Assembly (NCBI GenBank): GCA_035293765.1
Contig: DATGMF010000022.1
Location: forward strand, 1 to 64,000
Source of the DNA: DASRHT01 sp035293765
GTDB taxonomy: Bacteria > Chloroflexota > Ktedonobacteria > Ktedonobacterales > Ktedonobacteraceae
DNA length: 64,000 nt
Reading direction: 5' to 3'
Every line of letters starts with the position of its first letter. The first letter of the stretch is position 1. Below the pieces are notes generated by a model that searched no databases, had not been told where the DNA came from, and was given only the letters and a program-made list of their open reading frames with translations. Of the stretch, positions 42,654 through 50,681 are shown one piece after another. The position numbers were made by a program, and so were the translations under genes.

Positions 42654-45332
42654 ATGAGAACATGGTGGTCTTTTCTTCTGGCAGAGCCTTCGCGCTGGCT
42701 GTTCGGCTATTTTTTCCAACCGACAGCCTTCAGGAGAGAATTCGAGGGCAGCTTTCTGCGCCGTATCGCCTGGATACTGCGCTTCCTTCTGCCAATATTT
42801 CTCTGTGTTTATCCTATCTCTTTGATCATTCGCCTGATCCTGCCCCCATTTTTTCCTGATCTCTACGCCTTCTACCTGGGCAATGGCGGACTACTCAGGT
42901 TGCTCATTGACACGGCATGGGGGACTGCCGCCGGTATGGCTGGAGGCATTCTGGGGGCGATGGCCTTCAATATGCCGATAGGCGTGACCCTCTGCATCAG
43001 CGTTGGCCTGTTGGGGGGGGCAATGGCCGATACCTCAACGGTTGAGGCGGGCGCTTTGGGCGCTGCCATCGAAGCCAGCAGCATCTACGGCATTCTCTTC
43101 GGTCTGCTTTTTGGGCTGACCATCACTGGCTTGCAGGGAACGCGAGCAAGGAGCACGTTTGCTATTATCACAGGCGGCATAGCAGGCAGTATGCTTGGCA
43201 TTGCCATTGGCCTGACCACCGGTTATCTGATGGGCGTACTACTTGGGCAGATACCAGGCTCTACCGGCAAGGATACAACTTTTAGTACAGGAGGGGCCAT
43301 CATCGGTGCCATTGTGGGAGTGAGCTCTATGAGCATTGTCAGCAGCATCGTCAGGAACATCTCCAGACGTGCTTCAGCGCCAGTGCTGCGGGCTATTTAT
43401 GTGGGCAGGGCAATAGCCACTAGCTTCAGCCTGTTGTTGGGGATCGCAGGAGGCGTGATTGGGGTAATCACCAGCAGCAGAAATAGTATAGGACAGGATC
43501 TTTCGATTAGCGAGACACTCGTTCTGACCGTTGGACTGGTATCGGGCGGGCTCTTTATCATCTGTTACCTTATCGGCTATTTTCGCCTGCCCCTCTATCC
43601 GGTGAGCGCGCTTTCCACAATAAAGGCATATAGAGCCAGCCGCAAAAATCCAGCTGAAGTTTTCTCGCTATTACGACGTTCCTCTCTCTATTGGGATGAA
43701 AGGGTCTTTCTCCCGTTGCCACACCTCAAGCGGCTCCTGCTTATTGCAGCGGATGTGGATCTGCCACGCATGCTCAAAGAGATTGATTTTATTTTGGCCG
43801 AGCGCCCGCAACAGATCTTCGAAGCCAGCCAGGCGCTGATTACTATCGCGCTCGATAATCTGGGGCAGCGACACACTATGCAAGAGATCAGTCGGGCCGC
43901 GCAAAGGCTGGACGAAATTATCCCACCGCCGGTAAGGCAGGTCAATGAGCCCTGGGTTCAGGCTCTGGTCGGCCTGGGTGATGCCAGTAGAAATGCTGCG
44001 CTCAGCCTGAGCGCCATCGGTCGCCAGGCGCGTCAGAAGGCGCTGGACGATATGATCGATGCCCTGGACACGATTCGCCCCAATGTCGCTTTTGAGGATA
44101 TGGGCCGTGAAGATATGCGGCTCAATAAAAGTTTGCGCACCATTATCGCTCAATGGAAAACTGTCGCCCTCCAACAAAAAGGAAGGCTGCTGGCTGGCTC
44201 CTCGCTGCATGGTACGCTGAAAAATCCTTATATTTCTGGCATCCCCCTTCTCCTGGGCGCAGAGAGTTTTGTTGGACGCCAGGATCTGGCAATCCGCCTG
44301 GAGCAAACGCTGGAAGAAAATACCAATCGTCCAACCATTTGTCTGATAGGCGAGCGCCGTATGGGCAAAACCAGCACTCTGCACCACTTGCCGCGTATGC
44401 TCAGCGGGCGCTATATCCCGCTCTTCTTTGATCTGGAGCAACACGGCACCGCTGCGGATGCGACAGCGTTATTAAGCGCCATTGCCCGAGAAATCTCCCT
44501 GGCGTTGCGGAAACGCGGGCTGCGTATCCGCAGACTAGAATATACCGCGCTTCAAGAGGTGGCTGTGCAGGAAAACGTTGCCAAGATGTACTTTGTCTTC
44601 GATAAATGGCTGGATGACGTAGAAGATCTCCTGGAGGAGCAGGATTTGACCATCCTGCTGACTTTTGATGAGTTTGAGCACCTGCAACAGGCTCACCAGG
44701 CCCGGTACTTCGACCTGGGGCCTCTGCTCAACTGGTTTCGCAGCGTCATTCAAAACAGGCCACGCCTGACATTGCTGTTTAGCGGCGTCCACGAACTTGG
44801 CGAGATGGGAGCGGATTGGGCAAGCCATTTTGTCAACGTGCAGACGTTCCAGGTGAGCTTCCTCCAGCCGGACGAGGCCACCCACCTCATTTTAGCGCCT
44901 ACGCCCGATTACCCGGGCGAACAGATTTACGACCCGGGAACGGTGGAAGAAATTCTGCATGTCACCGGTCGTCACCCCTTCCTTGTCCAGGCCGTCTGCT
45001 CAGCTCTGATCGAGCAGTTGAATAACGAGCGGCGCGGACAGGCCAAAAAGCAAGATGTGGCAATGGCAACGCAGTATACACTTGAAGGCTGGCCGAACTA
45101 CTTTCAGGATCTCTGGAATCGCACCTCTCAGGAGCAATGCCGCTGCCTGCTTGCCTTACCTAAGGAGGGCTCTGTCACGCACGCAGAGGTTGCGCAACAA
45201 AGTGGTTTAACGGAACACACTGCTCGCGAAGCCCTTGATCGGCTGGTCAAGCGAGACCTGGTGCTTCATGAGCAGGGCGTCTACCGTCTCGCCACACCGA
45301 TGTACTACGAGTGGTTAGCATACCATAAATAG
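42654..45332 (+). CDS. Multi-TM protein fused to a STAND-type ATPase and winged helix
   Basis: 892 aa. Residues 1-325 hold eight or more glycine-rich transmembrane segments (LLIDTAWGTAAGMAGGILGA, TGGIAGSMLGIAIGLTTGYL). A helical cytoplasmic region covers about 340-530. The ATPase part begins ESFVGRQDLAIRLEQTL with Walker A IGERRMGKTS (about 565) and Walker B LLTFDEFEHL (about 669). The end (AEVAQQSGLTEHTAREALDR, LVLHEQGVYRLATP) is a winged helix. This would be a membrane-tethered sensor or regulator. It starts 12 bases after the XRE-AAA gene, and its stop lies one base from the convergent M19 gene. No described system comes to mind. Confidence 0.82.
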   Translation: MRTWWSFLLAEPSRWLFGYFFQPTAFRREFEGSFLRRIAWILRFLLPIFLCVYPISLIIRLILPPFFPDLYAFYLGNGGLLRLLIDTAWGTAAGMAGGILGAMAFNMPIGVTLCISVGLLGGAMADTSTVEAGALGAAIEASSIYGILFGLLFGLTITGLQGTRARSTFAIITGGIAGSMLGIAIGLTTGYLMGVLLGQIPGSTGKDTTFSTGGAIIGAIVGVSSMSIVSSIVRNISRRASAPVLRAIYVGRAIATSFSLLLGIAGGVIGVITSSRNSIGQDLSISETLVLTVGLVSGGLFIICYLIGYFRLPLYPVSALSTIKAYRASRKNPAEVFSLLRRSSLYWDERVFLPLPHLKRLLLIAADVDLPRMLKEIDFILAERPQQIFEASQALITIALDNLGQRHTMQEISRAAQRLDEIIPPPVRQVNEPWVQALVGLGDASRNAALSLSAIGRQARQKALDDMIDALDTIRPNVAFEDMGREDMRLNKSLRTIIAQWKTVALQQKGRLLAGSSLHGTLKNPYISGIPLLLGAESFVGRQDLAIRLEQTLEENTNRPTICLIGERRMGKTSTLHHLPRMLSGRYIPLFFDLEQHGTAADATALLSAIAREISLALRKRGLRIRRLEYTALQEVAVQENVAKMYFVFDKWLDDVEDLLEEQDLTILLTFDEFEHLQQAHQARYFDLGPLLNWFRSVIQNRPRLTLLFSGVHELGEMGADWASHFVNVQTFQVSFLQPDEATHLILAPTPDYPGEQIYDPGTVEEILHVTGRHPFLVQAVCSALIEQLNNERRGQAKKQDVAMATQYTLEGWPNYFQDLWNRTSQEQCRCLLALPKEGSVTHAEVAQQSGLTEHTAREALDRLVKRDLVLHEQGVYRLATPMYYEWLAYHK

Positions 45333-45333
45333 C

Positions 45334-47628
45334 TTATGGCGCCAGGAAATCCTGGCTACGCCGCTCGCACTTCTCCCACATTGCAAGATAATCGCTGGCT
45401 GAGCGAAAGAGGGGCTTCAGGTCCTGTTCGCTTAAACCGACGTTTCTCCCATCCTGCAAGAAATCGGGGATCATGCCATAGTGGGCCAATCCCATAAGAT
45501 TGATATCGTATGCGCCATCGTTTGCAGCAATCAGGGGCGGATGAGGGCGAACGAAAGCGCCAGGATGGTTTTCTCTATCAAAAGGTGATGGGTCTTTTGG
45601 TAAAGAGCGAGCATAGTGGGTATATCTCACGCTCTTGTTCTGAGGCGCTTGCGGCAGAGCTGGAGAAAGTGGATCGTGGAAGCGCGGACGAGGCTTTATC
45701 ACCAGGCCGTTAAAATCGGTGCCGAGAGCGACCCCTCTTCCTCGCATCAGGGAAACCGCGTAAAGATACGCCTGCGCCCAGGATTTTACAGAGCCTGCGC
45801 AGTCATTAGGAACGCGGCAGTTCACGGGGAGTACGTCGTTGACAGCACGCACATCTCCCTGAGCCGGCATCGGCGCGACGACCCCGCCCAGGCTGGCAAT
45901 GCGTTCCACCTGCTGGCGCGTTTTCATGGCCTCCGTCGCTGCGGAGCGCGCCAGCTCGCGAAATGTGCTATGGGAGGCGACCAGCGGATAATCGTGCTGC
46001 TCAGCGATCTGGAGCGCGTCTTCGACGGCGCGATGGGACATATGATCAACATCTATCACCATCCCCTTCCTCATCATATGATGAAGCAGAAACTTGCCGC
46101 GCTCTGTCAGCCCCTTCTCATTGATATGCCCGTGTTCTGCCGGGATCTGAAGATACCTTTCAATGGCTTTTTCTTCCTGCACAATGCGCAGTAAGCGCGT
46201 TTTCATGACTTTCCTATCCGGTCGTTCCCACAAGCGGAATTGCACGCCGACCTCATAACCATCGCAAACGCTGAAGTATTCGTCATTGAGATAGCAGTTC
46301 AGGGTGTTAAACATGTTGTCATAAATAGCAGCCCCGCCGAAGGCATTATCGGCCAGATGGATGGGAATGAGCATGCGCAGACCCTGTTCATACAATGTGT
46401 CCAGCAATTGGGCCACCTGGGCGTTGGTGCAATCTTGCTCTCGCTTCCAGCCTCCTAACTGATCAACCTCTGCGGTCAGCACGAGCGCCAGCTTGCCCTG
46501 TTTGATGATCTGACGGGCCTGAGTGGACGAATAAGCGATAGCCATCCAATCAGCGTGCTGCTCGGCGAGATGTTTCATGGCTTTGACTTGCTCAGCGATT
46601 GCGCTAAGATCGTCTTTGGGCGTGGCGGAGAGCAAGGAGGAATTCATGAGATGTTCGAGGAGCTGGTTGTTGACGGCACAGGCTCCCATCAAGCGCAGCC
46701 CGCCCTCGTACGCCCGCCGGACCCAATCAATATGGACCTCCTGATGCGTTCTGGAGGTCCAGGTGGGCCAGGGTCCCACGGCATGACGGTTTGCACGGTA
46801 GCGCGGATCGTCGCCCGCCTCGATCTCATGCAGCACATAGCCACTAAAAAGGCGACCGCCATGCCCCTTCCCATCACAACGTTGCAGTTTTTTGATTGGA
46901 TCGGTGGGTTTGCCCCAGAAGAGATTGCCTCCAAAGGCCATATGGGCCATCAGGTGGCAGTGCAGATCGGCAAATCCCCACAGCGGAACGTTCTCCCGTT
47001 CAGGAAGGCGATCCATGAACTGAAAGTGATCCACATTAATATGACCGTCCCGTGAAGCGTCGATGATCTTAATACGCGCCCTCAAAGGGAGCTGAGCTTT
47101 CCGGCTGAGAGAGAGCAACGCTTCCAGATCCCAGGTCTCCTGGCGCAAGATTTCGCTATCGTGACCGGTGACGCTATAGAGAACCAGGAAGTCGCCATCG
47201 CGGTTCAAAGGTGCAACGCCTCTATATGTCTCCGGGTCGGCTCCGGCGGCGGCAAAAAGACGTTGATAGTCCTCTGCTCTCACCTGTAGCTCTACGCGGA
47301 TATGTCTGGGATCGTACGTCCCACTGACGAGGAAATGGATCAAGCGGGTGGTGATGAGAAACTCCTGCGAGGTCAACGTGCCTGTGGCGCTATCCCCTAG
47401 TGGATTTTCGGCGCTGCCAACCCAGTAATCACCATGCTGACCGATGGGATAAGGTCCATCCCAATAATCGCCTCCCAATGTGACAGGCGCAACACGAATG
47501 GTCGAGATGCCATCGCCGCGCACCGGCTGGTTGCTAAAGGCATCACCCTCCACGTTCCAGAAAGACAGGTCTCCCATTTCAAAGTCCCAGTTATCGCCCT
47601 GGCTGAGGCCACTTGAGGAATCGTTCAT
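45334..47628 (-). CDS. Large M19 (renal dipeptidase)-like metallohydrolase with an N-terminal beta domain
   Basis: 764 aa. Residues 1-215 look like a lectin or carbohydrate-binding beta sandwich (NWDFEMGDLSFWNVEGDAFS, VDHFQFMDR). From FADLHCHLMAHMAFG the chain has amidohydrolase/M19 features: DLHCH as first metal ligands, LALVLTAEVDQLGGW, MLIPIHLADNAFGG, GMVIDVDHMSHRAVEDAL, LVASHSTFRELAR and GVALGTDFNGL. M19 enzymes are zinc dipeptidases of about 330-400 aa; this one has large insertions and no signal peptide. GAAGGAG precedes the ATG by 5 bases. Substrate unknown. Confidence 0.83.
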   Translation of the reverse strand: MNDSSSGLSQGDNWDFEMGDLSFWNVEGDAFSNQPVRGDGISTIRVAPVTLGGDYWDGPYPIGQHGDYWVGSAENPLGDSATGTLTSQEFLITTRLIHFLVSGTYDPRHIRVELQVRAEDYQRLFAAAGADPETYRGVAPLNRDGDFLVLYSVTGHDSEILRQETWDLEALLSLSRKAQLPLRARIKIIDASRDGHINVDHFQFMDRLPERENVPLWGFADLHCHLMAHMAFGGNLFWGKPTDPIKKLQRCDGKGHGGRLFSGYVLHEIEAGDDPRYRANRHAVGPWPTWTSRTHQEVHIDWVRRAYEGGLRLMGACAVNNQLLEHLMNSSLLSATPKDDLSAIAEQVKAMKHLAEQHADWMAIAYSSTQARQIIKQGKLALVLTAEVDQLGGWKREQDCTNAQVAQLLDTLYEQGLRMLIPIHLADNAFGGAAIYDNMFNTLNCYLNDEYFSVCDGYEVGVQFRLWERPDRKVMKTRLLRIVQEEKAIERYLQIPAEHGHINEKGLTERGKFLLHHMMRKGMVIDVDHMSHRAVEDALQIAEQHDYPLVASHSTFRELARSAATEAMKTRQQVERIASLGGVVAPMPAQGDVRAVNDVLPVNCRVPNDCAGSVKSWAQAYLYAVSLMRGRGVALGTDFNGLVIKPRPRFHDPLSPALPQAPQNKSVRYTHYARSLPKDPSPFDRENHPGAFVRPHPPLIAANDGAYDINLMGLAHYGMIPDFLQDGRNVGLSEQDLKPLFRSASDYLAMWEKCERRSQDFLAP

Positions 47629-47929
47629 CTAGCTCCTTCGTACAAAAATATTGCAGAGTTGTAGTCGTTACTACTCTCTGGTTATAAGAATGCCTGTTTG
47701 CCTTCATTGTTACCCTATCATTCACATGACACATTCCTTACAAACACCTCACATTTCCTTCTCAGCCGCTCAAAAACGATTGGAGGGAAGGTGTGAGATA
47801 GCTGTATGCTGAATGATAGACCATCCAGCATAGATACATGGCATACTATTATAGCTAGCGTTCCTTGTATGGACAATCGTACTGTATGAGTGTACCTGAT
47901 GGCGTTTTTCTCAAGAAGGAAGTCAGACA
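47629..47929. other. 301-bp gap between divergent genes
   Basis: Lies between the M19-like gene start and the first membrane microprotein. AT-rich, with several TATTAT/TATAGC-like hexamers near 47850, but I cannot place a convincing promoter. No repeat seen. Confidence 0.35.
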
Positions 47930-48016
47930 ATGAGTATCCAGGCCACCATAATCTTCGCACTTATTGCTGTCATCATCGGTCTTCTGGTCGGAATCCTTTT
48001 AGTGCGTCGTCGTTAA
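47930..48016 (+). CDS. 28-aa membrane microprotein
   Basis: MSIQATIIFALIAVIIGLLV followed by GILLVRRR. One transmembrane helix with an arginine end (positive-inside, so C-terminus in the cytoplasm). AAGGAAG lies 7 bases before ATG 47930. Too short for most gene callers. A perfect hairpin and a second similar microprotein follow. Function unknown; a small regulatory subunit or a type I-like toxin would look like this. Confidence 0.6.
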   Translation: MSIQATIIFALIAVIIGLLVGILLVRRR

Positions 48017-48025
48017 CTACTGTGG

Positions 48026-48051
48026 ACCTGCCTCGCCTTCGCGAGGCAGGT
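48026..48051 (+). terminator. Strong hairpin between the two microprotein genes
   Basis: ACCTGCCTCGC-cttc-GCGAGGCAGGT, 11-bp stem with tetraloop, 9 bases after the first stop. No U tract; more like an mRNA-stabilising or processing hairpin. Confidence 0.6.
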
Positions 48052-48074
48052 ATAGTGATGAAAGGAAATGCGCT

Positions 48075-48170
48075 ATGCTTGATCCTCAAACTGCCGCCAT
48101 CTGCATCCTGCTTGCATTCATTTTTGGCCTGGTTCTGGGCATTCATCTTATTGGCACTTTGTCCCGTTAA
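48075..48170 (+). CDS. 31-aa membrane microprotein
   Basis: MLDPQTAAICILLAFIFGLV followed by LGIHLIGTLSR. One transmembrane helix. AAAGGAAA is 7-8 bases before ATG 48075. It follows the 28-aa microprotein and shares the shape (short polar start, 20-residue hydrophobic core, Arg near the end). The stop lies 23 bases before the convergent GTPase gene end. Confidence 0.55.
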   Translation: MLDPQTAAICILLAFIFGLVLGIHLIGTLSR

Positions 48171-48193
48171 GCCAGTTCTTATCTTCATGCTTT

Positions 48194-49123
48194 TTATACC
48201 ATAATCTCGACCACATCCCCGTCTGCTACGGGGTGAGATCGACCGACCAGTTGACCGTCAAAGCGGGCGGAGGGACCCCAGATGCGAGCGTTGCGACAGG
48301 CTGCTCCCATCTCCTTGTGGATCTGCGCGGCGACATCCGCGATTGTCGCTCCCGGCTGCAAGGCAAGCGGCTCCTCTTCCACCCGCTTTTCGTGACGCAG
48401 ATAGACGCGGATCAGCCCGGTCAACTTCCATACAGCTTCTTTGAAGGCATCAAGGCTCTCATCGTCGATGATAGAAACGCCAACCACCGACATGGCCGGT
48501 ACAGCGGCCTGCAACTTTGCCAGATCGTGCTCGCTCGCTTCATCCATCTTGGTGGCGGCGAGAATCGAGGGCAGGTCAATGCCTGCGGCGATAACTTCCG
48601 CCTGCACATCTTTGAGCACATCAAAGGGCGCCCGAACATCCTGGCAATAGACGATAGCATCGGCGGAGCGCAGCACACCGAGGAGCGCGCGCCCTCCTCC
48701 ACGATCCTCATTAGCACCTTTGATCAGGCCAGGAATCTCAACAAGCTGGACCAGTACGCCGCCAATACGCGTAAGCGAGGCAATCGGGCGCAGCGTAGTA
48801 AAAGCGTAATCACCGATTTTAATCTGGACATGCGAGAGGGCATGGAGCAATGATGATTTTCCGGCGTTGGGCGCGCCCACCAGAGCTATCTGTGCCACAC
48901 CTTCGCGGCGCACGGCGATGCTATCACGATGCATAGTATGCGAGCGGACGCGCGTCTCTTCTATCTGCTCCTGCACCCACTTGCGCAGATCCGCATAAGG
49001 GCCATTGCGATAGCCGGGCAGTTCGTTGAGAATCGCTTGTAATTCGCGGAGACGTTCAGAACCTTCTTTGCCAATTAGTCGGCGCTTGATCAGTTGTTTT
49101 TGTGTTTGATGAGGCATAGGCAT
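48194..49123 (-). CDS. DRG/Obg-like GTPase with TGS domain
   Basis: 309 aa from ATG 49123 (GGGAG 10 bases upstream; an ATG at 49159 lacks a site). A helical N-terminus (KQLIKRRLIGKEGSERLREL) precedes a G domain: G1 GAPNAGKSS, G2 near DYAFTTLRP, G3 EIPGL (Glu in place of the usual Asp of DxPG), and G4 ATKMD in place of NKxD. The C-terminal 75 residues are a TGS domain (QPGATIADVAAQIHKEMG, HPVADGDVVEIMV). The DRG layout is eukaryotic and archaeal in flavour and is known in some bacteria. Function is probably in translation or stress. Changed G3 and G4 may alter nucleotide specificity or rate. Confidence 0.88.
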   Translation of the reverse strand: MPMPHQTQKQLIKRRLIGKEGSERLRELQAILNELPGYRNGPYADLRKWVQEQIEETRVRSHTMHRDSIAVRREGVAQIALVGAPNAGKSSLLHALSHVQIKIGDYAFTTLRPIASLTRIGGVLVQLVEIPGLIKGANEDRGGGRALLGVLRSADAIVYCQDVRAPFDVLKDVQAEVIAAGIDLPSILAATKMDEASEHDLAKLQAAVPAMSVVGVSIIDDESLDAFKEAVWKLTGLIRVYLRHEKRVEEEPLALQPGATIADVAAQIHKEMGAACRNARIWGPSARFDGQLVGRSHPVADGDVVEIMV

Positions 49124-49228
49124 AGCTACATTTCTCCCTGTTCTATGAGTGGTATTCATAGCGGGAGAAGAGCATGCCTGGCAACAGGCTATCGCTAGAT
49201 AGCCTGAGGGAGAGGAATGCGTCTTTCC

Positions 49229-49266
49229 CCGCTGCTTACAACGACGCGTGAAACTGTAAGCAGCGG
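49229..49266. terminator. 12-bp hairpin in the gap downstream of the EPS operon
   Basis: CCGCTGCTTACA / TGTAAGCAGCGG with a 14-nt loop, about 180 bases after the last EPS gene. Probably the operon's 3' structure, but no U tract follows on the minus strand. Confidence 0.45.
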
Positions 49267-49445
49267 CTTAGCCGTTTTTATTGGATTGTTTGGTACGCCA
49301 GACGCTGATGCGAGAACTCGCCATGAGCGGTTGATCATCCTTCTTTAGCTTTCAATCTGTTCTTAGCAACTATAGCATAAAGCGACGCGTAACGCAACTG
49401 CTGAGTTTCGCCGGAAGCTGGTTGATGCTGACCACCAGCCAGAGA

Positions 49446-50681
49446 CTAGGCATTACATGCCTCATGGTAGAGTTGAAGCATGCGCGCAGATTCCCTTTCC
49501 CAGTTGAACTCTTCTCGCGCCGCTCGTAGGGCATTCTGACTCATGCGCGCCAGGGCGTCGCGGTCCGCCAATAGCGCATTGATGGCAGCCCCGACATCCG
49601 CTGGAGTCAGGGAAGGCACAACCTGCCCTACATCGTAAGCTCGGATAATAGCTTCGATGCCGTCAAGCGAGGAAGAAAGCACAGGCAATCCGGCCATCAG
49701 ATATTCAAAGAGCTTGTTGGGCAGGCAATAACGAATACTCAGCGAGTAATCCCGGGAAAAAAGGGTCAGACCGATATCTGCCGAGGCTGTCCAGTCTAAT
49801 AACTCCGCGTAGGGTACGGCAGGAAGCAGCTTCACTTTGTCGGCAACCCTTTCTCGCGTAATGAGCGATTGGAGCTGACAGATTGTCTCCTTGATGCCTT
49901 GCCCCATAATCACAATCACATTGCCATCTTTTAAAAATGGTGCGGCTCGAACGAGGATCTCCAGTCCCCGATCAGGCTGGATATTCCCCTGATAGAGCGC
50001 GATACCCGCACCTGGCGGCAAGTTCAGATGCTGCCGCAATCGTTCGTTTTTTTTGACGGTACGATATGCAGGCACATTCCGTAACACCTGTATGCTCGAT
50101 AGATGGCAAACATGACCTAAAGTCTGCGCGCCCCCAGGAGAAGGTGCAAATACTTGAGTGCAACGAGGGAGCGTCAGGCGTAAAAGGTAAACCAGGAGCC
50201 GGCCTAGCCAGCGCCAGAAAATGATACGTGTTTCCGGTACAGGCACAGGAAGCTCATACATATCGAGCATCAGCGGTTTCCCACGAAGCACCGCAGCAAT
50301 ATACGCTGCCGGAAAGGCAGTTAAGTCACAGGCATGATAGATATCTGCCGGAGTCTTGATTAACAACCGGACGCTCTGTAGAAAGTTGCGTACCGCTTCG
50401 ATGAAAAACCAGGGCTCCCAGTGCCTTGCAATATACCAGAACGGCTCGATGAAGTGGTGGACACGCACGCCTTCTTGCACTTCATCGACCGGACAAGTGC
50501 GTTCAGGTTCGATATCGAGAACGGTGACCTCGTACCCATTTTCTATCAGGACATGAGCAACTCGTTTTGCTCTGACATCGATGCAAAAACGGCCCACCCG
50601 GTACATACATACTTGAAAAGGATGTCGTGACATATCAGTGCCTCTAGTCTTCGCACTATTGGCCTGGATCAGCGTTTTCAT
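49446..50681 (-). CDS. GT4-family glycosyltransferase, last gene of the EPS operon
   Basis: 411 aa, two Rossmann-like lobes (GT-B). Conserved parts are VAHVLIENGYEVTVLDIEPE, IYHACDLTAFPAAYIAAVLR, the hinge IALYQGNIQPDRGLEILVRA, VIVIMGQGI and RYCLPNKLFEYLMAGLPVLS with the nucleotide-sugar-contact E-x7-E-like region. It is closely similar to the C-terminal GT part of the preceding flippase-fusion protein, so the two arose by duplication. AAAGGAG stands 7 bases before ATG 50681, and the start overlaps the preceding gene by 26 bases. Donor and acceptor unknown. Confidence 0.92.
   Translation of the reverse strand: MKTLIQANSAKTRGTDMSRHPFQVCMYRVGRFCIDVRAKRVAHVLIENGYEVTVLDIEPERTCPVDEVQEGVRVHHFIEPFWYIARHWEPWFFIEAVRNFLQSVRLLIKTPADIYHACDLTAFPAAYIAAVLRGKPLMLDMYELPVPVPETRIIFWRWLGRLLVYLLRLTLPRCTQVFAPSPGGAQTLGHVCHLSSIQVLRNVPAYRTVKKNERLRQHLNLPPGAGIALYQGNIQPDRGLEILVRAAPFLKDGNVIVIMGQGIKETICQLQSLITRERVADKVKLLPAVPYAELLDWTASADIGLTLFSRDYSLSIRYCLPNKLFEYLMAGLPVLSSSLDGIEAIIRAYDVGQVVPSLTPADVGAAINALLADRDALARMSQNALRAAREEFNWERESARMLQLYHEACNA

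Noticed and set aside
49229..49300. Plus-strand terminator (hairpin followed by GTTTTTATT)
   Set aside because: No plus-strand gene ends nearby; the hairpin is more sensibly tied to the minus-strand operon.
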